Below are positions 47,051 to 59,099 of a DNA stretch of 64,000 bases, one piece after another (position 1 is the first letter of the stretch; the number at the start of each line of letters is the position of its first letter). Position numbers and translations under genes: made by a program. The notes beneath the pieces were generated by a model. That model saw nothing but the letters and a program-made list of their open reading frames with translations, ran no database searches and was not told the origin of the DNA. This DNA comes from Moniliophthora roreri. Its lineage: Eukaryota > Basidiomycota > Agaricomycetes > Agaricales > Marasmiaceae. Location of the stretch: positions 122,736 to 186,735 of the forward strand of contig LATX02000254.1 of the NCBI GenBank assembly GCA_001466705.2, given 5' to 3'.

Positions 47051-48202
47051 CTAGTTGTTGAAAAAGTAGTCAAGACCTGTTTTAGCAATATACAACTTTG
47101 CATTACCTGCATTATGTGAAGATTTCGCAATATATTTATATTTCTACCATTGTTTTGCCTGTCATTGCTGCTGGCTCCACTATGATCTTGGGCCCCCTCC
47201 TCAAATGCTTGAAACCTCCCCAGGCATTCTGGATTACAACTGTGACAATCTTAGTAAGGAAAAACCACTGATCACAATAACCAGAACCTACCAATCCCCT
47301 GCCATACTTAATTCTAGTCCCTGACTACCATTCCAGGTCTGACAAATGGGACATTCATAACCAACAAAGTCTCCCCTCTTCTTCTGCTGTAGGATGACAC
47401 TCATCACAATCTTTGTCCCAGGCACTACTCTTGCCCATTGTTCCTCCCCACTCCCAAGCATGGTAACTTGTCTACCCTCATCAATAGACAGGCTATACTG
47501 ACCTTCTCTGACAAATTCAAGTAATATGTCACTGACTGCCTCCTTTCGGTGGTGGAGTAACAGCTCCAGATATCCCCTAACAGACTGAACCAAATTATAG
47601 GATTCATTATTATGAATGTCATGTAAAGTATTGAACTATCTACATACCTCTAACCCTACTGGTATTTCAGCAGGAAACAAAAAGCTTCGACCTGCTGCAT
47701 CAATAATAGTGAGTGCAGGAGCAACAGGTGGCCCTGAGGTTCAAACATTGAAGCATGAGACTTTGAAGCCATGATAATAGAAACCCAACTCACCAGTGAT
47801 GACTTGGAGGTTGCCCCATACATTATTGAACTGTCCACCCATGATAGTGAATCCTGAATTCCCTTGAAACATTGCTAAGGCATGGTGCTGGTGTAGTAAA
47901 TTGTCAGATTTATTGGGGTCCTGGGAGGTAGGAGCAGAGCAGGTTATTGGGAGGGTTATTGGGAGGGTTGCTTGCTTTGGGTAGGGTGTCGGATTAATTC
48001 AAGGCCAACATACCTCAGGCCATGAACTTAATGTATTCAATGGGGTAGACATTGGTGAGGCAGAAAACCTGGTGAAAAAGGTTAGTTTTAGGCAGTAATG
48101 CAAGTGACTAAGAACGCACACATCGGGGAGAGGTACCTTGCGAAGAACAGCAATGACTCTGCCCTTGAGACTCTTGAAGTGATCTGCGAGTTTGAAACCC
48201 AT
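41011..48202 (-). CDS. microexon gene, long copy (about 86 one-codon exons)
   Basis: Minus-strand gene. Exon 1 is about 48137-48202 (MGFKLADHFKSLKGRVIA). Exon 3, 47794-47920, has FTIMGGQFNNVWGN, and exon 4, 47648-47733, has ALTIIDAAGRSFLFPAEI. Exon 5, 47292-47584, carries a ubiquitin-like-looking domain with LSIDEGRQVTML, VVPGTKIVMSVI and YECPICQTWN. Exon 6, 47107-47239, has CCNPECLGRFQAFEE and ends LHIMQ in phase 0. Exons 3-6 join in frame with GT-AG introns. From 47,050 downward the coding strand alternates intron units and single codons to TAA at 41011-41013. Exons 1 and 2 do not join in frame with canonical sites by my reading. The ubiquitin-like/zinc-ribbon resemblance comes from remembered agaricomycete proteins; function unknown. 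Confidence 0.5.
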
Positions 48203-51200
48203 ATTTTGCATCTAGAATGAGACGTGTTTCGTTCAATGGTGACGGTAAGTGAAGAAGAATGTCAAGGGAATAATGCGGAGTAGCTGCTCAACGCCCACGA
48301 ATCAGCCTTGCATTTGCTTTGTGCCGAGCCTCAAGGATTCCCATTTACAGGATCAGTTATCGATGTGTTTTGATTCGTTGCCAAATTACTGGTTCGGGTT
48401 AGCTTACCCCGACGCGAATATCTCACGCTCAGATGAGGGTCGTGCTTCGAAGAAGCCATGAATCTGGGTACAGCCAAATGTGAAATTAATCAGGAAGATT
48501 GAGGGCTAGTCCCACTGTAATGGACATGAAAACCTAAGTATCCCTCAAGACTGTGCCTCTAGAGTGTCCAACATTGATCGATTGATCTTCAGAACTCTGT
48601 CGGGCAGCGATCACTCGCTGAAATTGGAGTTGATTGAATCCCGGAACTGACATCCCGTCTGTTGGCCTTTGGCCGCGCCATTACCCAAACCATCACTACG
48701 AAATCCGACTCTAGCTCATCAACGTCGCTCTCAGTCTTGCCCTGGTCTTATTTTAGTCATGATCTCATAAAGGTGATATTCATAATGTCGGAACCCGTTG
48801 GTTATTACTGGGACAGCGTAGGTGTCCCGTGTCTACAACCCTATCCCAAAACCGACGATGCCTTTCTTTCTTTAAATATCCAGCGCACGAGAGGATTCAC
48901 TTCAGAAGCCAAGATGCTCGAAGCTGCTGAGGGTCGAGCTGGTACTGCCCACTCTGTTTGCGACACTCTCCCTCTATCGCTTCCTTTCGCATGCTTCCAT
49001 TTTCGGATGATTCTCAAACTGCAACTAAAGCTACGACGAGCTACCCCGTGAAAGTGGGACGATATCCAATAGTGGAAGCGGCCAAACTACCTTCCAGGAA
49101 GACAGTAACTTTGGCGGTGCACTCTACACTATCCTCGAATCACGCACCCGATTCAACGTGTACTTCCTTAGCCCCAGAGAACCATGTCTTCAAGGAAGAG
49201 TAACGGCGGAATTGCAGATGGTGCTCCTTCGAAATTTCGGATACGGACCGCCGAACGGGAATGGCGTTTGACTAGGTTTCGTTTCTGGTGTCGTTCAGCT
49301 CGAGCAGGAGAGGCGGGGCAATTTGGTCAGCAACCCTGCGCCAGGCTCACCTAGGGCGACCCAGTCGACACCCACGGGATCTATCGGAACTGAATCACAT
49401 TCCAACCATGTGCAGCTGGAGGTCAGGCTTGGGTGACTGCTGTCGAGGTTTGGCAGTTATATGGGGAGGACGGGGGAAAGATGTCAAAAAAAGGTATTCC
49501 ATATCTTCGTATTGTTCTATTCCACCTACTGACGACTATTCTCAGATACAGCGCACTTTACGAAATCCGTACATTATGAATACTACGCATTCTCCGTCCC
49601 CGTTACTGGTCCATATCCAAAACCTGCTATCTCGCCTCCTTTCCCTTCATGAAGAAGGGAATTCTAACCGAAGGTCTCCAAAGTCGCGAACAACGCCCAA
49701 TATACCTAAGGTAAGAACCTATGCCATTTCTTTGCGAAAATGGTAAGCTGACTGCCTTTCCCGCAGTGATAACGCCATGACCTGTCACTTTGAGCAATAA
49801 ACCACTTACCAGGGCAAGTGACTCATGATGTATGAGGCGGTGCCTATAAATTGCATGTCACTTGGCGCACCCGTCGATCACGCACCAATCTCGCGAGGCA
49901 CACAGCACATGAAATCAATACTTCGTGTACAAGACGCGGTGCGGTGACTATCCTTTAGGACAGTTATTCCAGAAATGGGCCGTTGGCGTCGTGTTGTGGT
50001 GACTCGAACACTGCAAGCAAATCAGGACAGAGAAGGGGTGGCAGAGTGGGCCTGGACACGAAGGGAGCAATGTGAACCGAACAGCAGGGTTTTATCGATC
50101 GTTCTCTTTCTCGTTTCACCTCAAGTTTCTGATATCGATCTTCTTTTCTATATTGTCTCCTTCCTCCATGCCATAACCATCACTTCTCGAATCATACATC
50201 TCGGGGCTAAAGGCAATGGGGTGTCGGTAGAGGTATGTTACATGTTACCGTTTATTTCCTTCAACGTAGATCTTGCTCGGAGCTCACTATCAGGATGATC
50301 CCTATATCATGTTCAAGGACCAAATAGAAAATGCACCGGTTCGACCGAGAACTGTACCTCTACTAATTTCGCCTTCGCGGAACGGAAATGGTGTTTGGAG
50401 AAGAACATTTTGAGTCCTGGTATTGCTCAGCTCTGGCAAAGCAACCTAGTCCATACTTATCGGGGCAGTAGGAAGAATATTCGAAGCATATGCAGCTGCG
50501 GCGGTTTGGAGATCAGGACTCTTGGTCATGCTGTCAAGATTCGGTGGTGATATGTCGAGACTCGAGAAGGTGTACCCCGGTCTTCGACTCGGTTCCATTT
50601 CACCTCCTGATAGCTGTCCCTACACGATATAGGTACTCGTACCAAACTTCTCGCCGATGCAGATGACACATCCTACGGCGATGAAGACACTGAGCAGGTC
50701 AGGATAAAGGAAGAACAGCGGAATGGGCTCAGGCTAGGGCATCAAGAGAGCAATGTGACCCGAACAGCAGTTCTTTCATTTCATCCCCCATTGCTGCATT
50801 CTTGTTACCCTCACAGCTGTTTTCGGTTATATTACATCCTTTAATTACGGTTCCCTGTACATCTGTAGGTAGAGTATCGCGCTCAATGTCAAGGTCCCTG
50901 TGATAAGAAAATATAAACCTGATCTCCGTCAACGCTGGCTTAACAGGTAGCAGTACCGCGTAAACAAGGAATTCATGTACATAATCGCTTTTGCTGTAGT
51001 AGTTCGTGTCGGCCTCAGTGATGATAGTACTCGAAGAAGCACTGGTTCCGAGAGTAAAGACTTAGATAGGACTGGTTTAGCCTCCGAGGAAGCTCCACCA
51101 CCCGCACTACAACTGCTTCGGTCTTTTGCAGAATCGGCGCATACAACGCAGCTTCTTCAAGTTTCCTTCGCTTTCTCAACGGAGGTAATAGTACCAGCCA

Positions 51201-54200
51201 AACCATTTATCCTGAACCCGGTCATGTACCCTCGATATCCTCGCCGGAGGCACCTTTCACGCTCGTTTTCGTTTTCATGATTGCGTTCGTGCTCGCGTAT
51301 CGCTCCCGCCTTCCAACATGAATAACAGCTCCAGGCTTGACATCGCTGAGCTTCTTTCCATGCAAGGTCTAATCGAGAGGCTGCTCTAGCAAAATTGTTC
51401 TCCCATACGACCATGACCGCTTCTGTCCAATCCTCGGGTGCTCAGAATCTGAAGTCGAGGAATCAATCATCGATCCCGATACAGAAAGGAGGTAGTAGTC
51501 GGACGGGTGGCGTTATTGCTAACGGCGTAGGCGGATGTGCAGCCGAGGGATGGGAATCATGTGGTGTTGACGTGCGTGGGTGGAGATGTTGGCTAGTTGG
51601 TAGAGGGACGCGTTGGTACGGGTTCGGTTCTGTCTTCCGGGGTTGAGTAGGGAATCACAGTTGCTCGGTGACCGGGTATGGACGGTTCACATTATCATCG
51701 TTATCGTTGGATGGCCTAGGCTAATGATATATCCCATGCAAGATTGCGACCTCGTAGAAAGCCGCAGACGCTTCGTTTGGTTTGGAATCCGGTGTTGTGT
51801 ATAGCCCAACGAGTACCGGTAAGGAGACGAGGTAGGTGAATGGGAAGAACATCTGCAGAGAACCGGGAAGTAGTTTGTTTGCTGACTGAGCCCGAGCATG
51901 CGATGAAAATTGAGCACAGTATCTCCAAGCATGCGGAAAATGTCGAGGGTCGTGTCGGTACTGGATCGAAAAAAGGGATGAATGGTGTGTAAGAATCATT
52001 GGCTCTGCTACCTACGTGCGATTGTGAGCACCCGGTACATAATAAAAAGGATTAGAGGTCGTACTTTGGTTACAATGAAGGATGATGACATCAGATCCCG
52101 AATTCAGAGGAAAATGGACAAATAGCGAAACGCTTCACTCAATATGATGTGCAGGAATTAAAAAGACGCGGTGGTGCTTAGTAGAGGCGGGGGTGTATTA
52201 GAGAGGATTAAAGAGAGGACAAGGAATGCTGTGTTCAGGAAGGATTGGGGAGACCAATGGTAGTACTCAAGAAAGCCTCTGGTTTCGATGGTTTGGTGCA
52301 GGTGTCAGCACTCGTTGAGGCTCCATCTCCCATGCCGGCACCCTTCGTATACACAATCGGCGCACGTGCCTAAGCACTATACGGTATCTTCGCTGGAGGT
52401 GTCTTCCGCGTTCATGTAGGTGTTCGCGTTTCGTGCTCATGTATCTCTTATCTTCCAACTTCGGTACCACCTCCAACCCGGCATTCCTGAGCTTCCTTCC
52501 TTGCAAGGTCCGATTGAGAGGTAGCTTTAGCGAATACGACCCGCCTCTTTCCCAGCCCTTGAGCATTCGGTAGCGCGAGATGGACCATCAATTCCGGAAT
52601 AGGAGCTGATGATGCAGGCCAATCGGTGCGAAACGAAGAAACATTATCATTCGTCTTCAATCTCGTATGTCTCGTGATCTAGACTGGGAACGAGATATAT
52701 TGATCTCCTCGTCGACGCCTCGTCTCACCAATCGTTATTGGTAGGTGATGAGGGATACATCATCCAAGACTCTGCCCTAGCTGTCAACCTGAGTATCGTG
52801 CTTGCGTTACTACCTGAACTAGGCAGATGCGCACGAGGCCCTAGCATTGAAGCATGAGTGTCGATGTCGATGTTCCCTGACTCCTTTCGTCTCTTCTCTC
52901 TTCTGTCCCTTCTACAGCGCCAAAACCCAAACCGAAATCCATATTACGCTCGTCTCCAAATGGGCACATCGCTATCCAAGATCTAAAGGCCTACGTGGTG
53001 GCAAGAACAATGACTCTCTCTGTCCCTGATCATTCTGTATACGCATGACCTTTCCTTTATTCCAAGCTGGTACTGGTAGGCAGACGGGTGGCATTGGTAC
53101 AAGGTGGCGGCCGATACTTATGGAGAGGGAAAGGAAGGCCAAGTGTACTCGTGGATGCGTTTCCCTGGTTCCTTGGGCGGATGCGGTGTTTGTTAAGGAG
53201 ATGAGGGGTTATAGCCGAAGGATGTTAGCAAAGGATACACCACCGAAGGACCAAAAGGTGACATTGCACTATCCCTTGCCCCAATCGTCGCATGCTGCCC
53301 GAACCAGCTAGAGATAGGTCGATGTCGCTGTCAACCGATGAAATCTTGAATCCATATCCATAACCTCCATCTCCAACTAGCCCGAGATTCAAAGGCCTAC
53401 GTGACGGCAAGAGTGCGAAGCCGCTGCCAAGCTGTTTCGTCTGCGGCATCTTCCAATAGAGCATCACCTCCCGCGCGCTACAGCTCGTTGTAATCGCATG
53501 GTCTTTGCGAGGTCTGTTCCTGATAGGCAGGCGAGAGGCGCTGGTATAAGGTATTCACGGAAAGGACTGGCATGGGCGTGTGTCGAGTCTCATTTTTGGA
53601 TGTCATATTTGGTGTTTTATCGAGGAGATGAGGGGTTGGTGGAAAGATGTGGTGGTACGACGTTAGTGATCAGTTCCGTCTCTGCATGATCGGGGAATCC
53701 CAGTTGCATAGTGACTCGATAAGGATATCTCGTATACCCGTTCGCCTTTCTGCCACCGTTCGCGTTGGGTAGACCAGCGATGTCTCCCTCAGGGTAGTTG
53801 TATGGCCTTGTAAACCCCGCAGACACCTCGTCATGAGTTGGTTCAGAAATTGGTGTCGTTTATGGATCAGCGGATGCTGGAAGGGTGCTGAAGTAGGTGA
53901 ACGGGGAGAACACCAGAGAACCGGGAAGCCGTTCGTGTGCTGAGTGGAAGATGTCTGACACTAAGGGCGCGGTGAGATCGACTGAAACGGAATATCTTCA
54001 ATCATGCGGTAGGCGTCAGGGATTGCGTCGATAGTGGATTTATGGGGTCAAAGGAGAATTCGTCTGTGTAAAAAGGTCGGCTCGGCTCCCTGTATACGAC
54101 TGTGAGCAGTCGGTAGATAATCAAAGGGAATATAGGACTTACTTTGGCTTTGGTTAAATGAACGAGAGCTCTGAATGGCGAAACGACAATCCGTCCGAGA

Positions 54201-56480
54201 CGACGCCCGTAAATTGCTGTATAACGTGCGGAAATAAGACCCTTTTCCCCAAAGAAAAAGGCACCAAAACCCACCCATCACATCCAAGGTCCAACAAAAC
54301 GACAGGTTGAGCCTCCAAGACACGCCCTCCAAATACGCAAACCCCGTCGTGCTATTCAGCGGTGCGAATGCATTTCTGCTATTTGCCCTCCCGAGCCCAT
54401 AATGAACGACCCAGACCGGAGGATGTTGAAATGAAATCAAGGGAAGACGAGAATGCGATGTTGTGTTTTTGGATGAACAAAGGGTTAGGGCGATGGTGGT
54501 AGACTCAAGAGGCATAAAAGAGACGGGCGTCTAGCGAGTTGCAATTCACCTATGAGCCAATCTTTTACGATTCTACATTTTGAAGCCTGAGACTGTTGAG
54601 TCTGTAGTATGTACTCTTTTTTTCTTTCTACGGTTCCTGAAATCTCATTCCACAGAGCACCTTGCTCGTTCGCAATTCGTCGGTACTTTTCTTCGCCGAA
54701 AGTGCTTACAAGGACATGCGTTTTTTCTTGGTACGCTCATTGTTTATTTTGGTAATGCACGCTGGTACTGATTGTTTATTTCCCTACAAACTGACGATAC
54801 CTTATGCCCAACTCATGGGAATATCTACCTGGAAATCAAGACGCTGAAGGTTTATCAGGCTAGGGTCATGGCATCGAACTAGAGAAAGGTATGTTACACG
54901 CTGCCGTCAAGCCTCATTTTTCTTCAACATAAATCAGGCTCGAGACTCACTGCCAGGATGTTCCCAGATCCTTCTATCATGTTTGAAAAGAAAAACACCT
55001 ACAAGCAACGAAACCCGTACCTCCACTACCCTTGCTTTTGAATCGAAATCCCCAACAAATCCCCTCTCCACATCATTTCTTCGCTGAAACCGTAACCGTA
55101 CCCACGAAATACCGTTCGCTTCTGACTCCGAACTGATACCACCTACCCCAATTGCAACACACTCCCTCTCTCCCTCCGTCATCCCCTTTCGCACTCCACG
55201 AAACGTCGCAATCCTGCATCTGTGGGCGGACAAAGGATCCCGCTAATGAAACCACAACACCCCGGGAGCGACCAGGCAACTTGCAGGAAGATGATGAAGG
55301 AAGCGTCTCTGGCGAGATTTCTTCGGCATTTCTAAAATCGCCACAGTCTGTTCCGCACACCCGATACAGCACCCACTTCAAAAGTCCAGAGAGTCGTATT
55401 TACGAAGTAGCGTAAGGGTGGAATTGTAGGTGGTGTTTCTGCAATATTTCGGACCCAGACTGCGGAACGAGAAGGGGAACGATGTTTGGAAGAAGATCAC
55501 GTTTCGGTTCTGGTGCTGGGCAGAGGAGATGAGGCAGTTTGCTTTCGTCAGACCTGTCTAGGGTGGCTCGGCGCTCACCGGACCAGTAACGTTCGAAGCA
55601 TGTACAGCTGCGACAATTTGGAAATGACTTGGACACCTGGGTTTTTCCTCGGCCACTGTCAGGGTTCGGTAGAAGGTATGCTAGGTCTTCGTATCGGTTC
55701 CACTTCACTACCCAGCCATCTTTTGTTACCCGTATTACGCCCGTATATGGCCGTCAACTTGACGGCTATTTACGGGCCTCCCCGTCCAGTACCCGTACCG
55801 TATGGGTGATCTCCCAAGTCTCTATACGGTTACGGTACGGGACCCGTCTTACGGTACCCGTCAACCGTACTATGTACGGTGACGGTTCGCAGCCCTACCC
55901 AAAATCCCAATACCTTCGAACAGCATCAAGGTGAGAACCTACAGCTGATCGTCTGCGGAACTTGTCTTTTGATTGACTGTATCTCTTCACAGCAATAACG
56001 CTATAATCTGTCGTCCTGGGCGATAAAGCGGACAGGACGCATGAGGCGGCGTACACGAACCCACGAGGACAGCATCGAAGTTTCAACGTGTCCCATTCGA
56101 TCGGACACTTCTTTCGATGCTAGGAAGTTTCGCCCATCCAGTTCTACGATGACTAGAACATTGTAAACGGGTGGATCTTGGGCTAGGGCGCGAAGAGAGC
56201 AATCAAGTACTTCCCATCTCACATCGCTGATATCCATTCATAACTACTTTCAGTCATACTGGATCCTGTTAATCACCATCTCCTATATCATTACATGCAT
56301 CCGTAGGAACTAGTGCGATGAATGATCCTAACACCAAAAATCTTTGTACATTATCGGAAAACATTGTAAGATCCCTGCTCAACGAGTAGCAGTACCGCAT
56401 AAACGAGAAGTCCGTGTGGTTGCTTTAGCCGTAATGGTACATGTATCGGCCTTGATACTCGAAGAAGCACCGGTGTCGAG
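48203..56480. other. degraded block 2: second copy of the relic series, no intact gene
   Basis: Parallels 24,500-32,680 in the same orientation. About 48,240-49,100 matches 24,600-25,400, and 52.3-54.5 kb matches 28.2-30.4 kb closely (for example the run around 52,700-53,450 against 28,620-29,400). Also 54.55-55.70 kb matches 30.4-31.58 kb. Frames are broken as in block 1, with independent indels, so the two blocks decayed separately or before duplication. The longest open pieces (about 150 codons at 54,048-54,515 and 49,288-49,746) show no family signature. Confidence 0.5.
55727..55897. mobile_element. palindrome-rich, ACGGTACCCG-type MITE-like insert
   Basis: About 170 bp rich in mutually complementary words (CCCGTA, TACGGG, ACGGTACCCG, CCGTCAA/TTGACGG), sharply different from its surroundings. 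The equivalent place in block 1 (about 31,590-31,740) lacks it, so it looks like an insertion after duplication. It ends near GGTTCGCAGCCC. I could not define clean terminal repeats or a target duplication. Confidence 0.5.
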
Positions 56481-56484
56481 GCCT

Positions 56485-56714
56485 TGTGGGAGGAAGAGTG
56501 AGGCGATAATTATTCGATTTGAGGGATGATTGGCCATGGTGGTGGTAGAGTGGAAAGACATCAAATTGGATTTTATAGGTGATGTGATGGAATTTCCTGG
56601 AAAACGGAATGGATGTCGTCGTGCAAGTCGTAGATTATGCGTCATTCTCGGATACGAATAGATAAGATAACATCAGAGTGATCATCAACGCATTTCAGCC
56701 GAGAGCATCCAGTG
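56485..56714 (-). pseudogene. 5' tip of the trehalose-complex gene (third fragment)
   Basis: Matches 21,688-21,918 with about 230 bp and few changes: the start codon, the first 17 codons (to IIIASLFLP), the 5' leader and the spacer up to the tRNA gene. The match stops at the tRNA's first nucleotides and, on the other side, runs into unrelated sequence. The rest of the gene is absent. Confidence 0.85.
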
Positions 56715-59099
56715 CAGTGTTGGGAGGCCAGCGCCGAGGCCGTTACAGCTATTCCCGCTACCTATGGTAGTGGGTCTAGATAGCAAAAGTCATGTGCTTA
56801 ATCAGCATTTGTAAGAAAATTTCATGATTTGTCAGCTCTGGTCTGTCCCCACGTTGGGCGCTAGAGTGGTAGTGCCCACTGCTCATCTAGTGCCGCATAT
56901 TTTTGAGGGTCGTGGAACTAGTAGTAACAGAAACAGGACTAAGATTCAAATAAGGGTACACCTATCTGAGCACATAGAGGTAGCGAGCGCTGCCGGAACG
57001 GCCCTTACCCCCTGATTATTCCAATAATTGTAGGCACTCTCAAAAAAAAAAGTTTAGATGAGTCAGTGTTCCCACATGCCCTAACAGGGTATCATTTGCA
57101 TGGCAAGTGGATCCTTTACAGCAACTGTATGGTACCCTGTTAGGGTGTGTGGGAATGCTGACTCATCTAAACTTTTTTTTTGAGAGTGCCTACGATTATT
57201 GGAATAGCTGTAAGGCCAGGTCAGCAGTTTTGCAGAATTCCAGTGGAATTCCACTAGGTTGCTGAAAGCGGACTGGCCTGTGCCTGGCATTATGTCAGAG
57301 ATTTCAATTCTGAGTTATAAGGGCTGGCCACTTACGAGGCAATTATCAGTGGTGACAAGACAGGCACTGGCAGATAATGAGATTATCAGACTGGCAGCAT
57401 CTGATAAGGTGATTATCAGTCAACTGCCTCTGTGACCTTTTTTTTGTGAACCACCAATCCTGTCCAATTCCACATTATGACCTAGCTAAAGGCAACATTT
57501 GTAGTCTAAAAGGCTAGATAATTATAGAAAACTGTACTTAGAAGGAAAATAGCAGCAGAGAAGTGAGTTTCAATTCAGCTCTATATATCTTGAGAATACC
57601 TTTTGTTCATGATTGCACACATAGCTAGTGATATATTGCTATTTTGTTTTGTATTGGTGATTTATTTTATCTGAAATATTCTCAATGAAGTAGAGCTGTG
57701 ATGGTGGATAAAGACCTGATCGTCACAGCTGTGTCTGGCATGACCAGGTGAACCACCTCCTAGCTGCTGTCAGGTCTATGGATGACTCAACAAAACAGGA
57801 GGAGACCCAGGGTGGCAGTTGGGCAAATGGCCAAAAGGGGAGATGGAGAGAGGTACCCAGCTTGGAATCAAAGGCAATGAAAATTCTTGTGTGATTGAGG
57901 AGTGGAGGGAAAAAAGAGAAAATCTTTGACATGATCGACAACAACACAATGTAGAAAGTAGCAGTAGACAAAAAAAGTGTGAAAGACGAAAGGTACTCTG
58001 AGGTGTGTTGACACAGCTCACGTGTGAGACTTGCGAGACAGAATGGAGAAACTCATATACATGTGAAGTGCGGAAGAAGAATTGAAGATGAAATAAAAAA
58101 AAAGATGAAAACTCACAATAGCTTCAACAGTTGGGATGGTTGGGATGGGATTTCTGCTGCTGGAATGGGGGATATGAATAAGAAAGGTGAAGAGAAAGCA
58201 AGCTTTGTTTGAGCCTCATGGTTGGGGAAAGACTGAGGTGCCCAGAGGAGTTCACATGGATATGCAAGCAGGTGCTAGTGATGGGTCTTGATTTTTCACC
58301 TCTGCATCTCTCCATGTCTTTTTCTTTTCCTTTTCTTTTCTATTTCCCATTGATTCTGAGCCCAGAAGCTGCTTCCTGCCAGAAAAAGATGCATCCATCA
58401 CATGTCTGGCCCCAAGTGCATCTGGCAAATCAAGAAGATGGTTGACAATTGTACACAGATTCAAGGTGTGTGGATTCTTCTCCTTCCCATCCTTGCCTCT
58501 ATACTAATATGCTGGCAGCACACCTGCATGCTTCTACAACATGATAAACTGCTCAACATCATGCAACTCTATGCTATAAAGGTCAACATCCCACATGTAT
58601 TGACATTGGTCCTCTTAGACACCAGCTGGCCCTGTCTTGCAATCATTGTCTCAGTCCCAGTCAAATGCACACATCAGACCCATTCACCTCTGAAACCCAC
58701 TGCCTTCATATTGTCTTTGGCCCTGGGGCTGTGATATGTATGTGTACATTCTAGACATTACTGCATTTGACTCAGACAGGGATTTCATTTCCAGAATATA
58801 AAAGAACAGTTAATACACGATGTCAATAACATGCCAAACCTTCTTGACCCCTCCTCTCACCCATGCCACTCTTTTCCCAATCTCTTTGTGCTGCAATGGA
58901 TGTGGACTCTGGCCATGACACTGACATCTCCATAGCACTGCCATCACCTCATGAATAGCTCCATCATCAGAGCAGCCCCAAGTGGCAGCTATATCACCTA
59001 GTTTACTATTGAAGCAACTGTCTGTCAATGACTTAGTGCTGGTGAACAGCATTACTTTATGGTTTATAGGTCTTAGTTGCTTGATAGGCACTGAATATT
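56715..59099. other. no intact gene; element debris
   Basis: Apart from the MITE at 57,019-57,204 this holds short GATTATCAG-type repeats near 57,340-57,420, palindromic words near 57,230-57,250, and moderately long open frames on both strands (57.7-58.0 and 58.4-58.7 kb) with no recognisable family. Words flanking the MITE are inverted copies (GTTACAGCTATTCC near 56,750 and GGAATAGCTGTAA near 57,201), so the MITE may lie inside an older inverted-repeat element. Confidence 0.45.
57019..57204. mobile_element. MITE, Tc1/mariner-type hairpin with TA target duplication
   Basis: 186 bp with terminal inverted repeats of about 73 bp that match nearly perfectly: the left arm opens TTCCAATAATTGTAGGCAC and the right arm closes GTGCCTACGATTATTGGAA. 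The central loop is about 36 nt. TA dinucleotides sit directly outside both ends (57017-57018 and 57205-57206), as expected for Tc1/mariner-type insertion. It carries no coding sequence. Confidence 0.85.

Noticed and set aside
34031..48202. LTR retrotransposon
   Set aside because: I found no gag, reverse transcriptase or integrase motifs and no paired long terminal repeats; the relics are DNA-transposon-like.
49288..49746. A 152-codon plus-strand gene
   Set aside because: It lies in relic block 2, its counterpart in block 1 is broken, and its composition reads like a chance frame.
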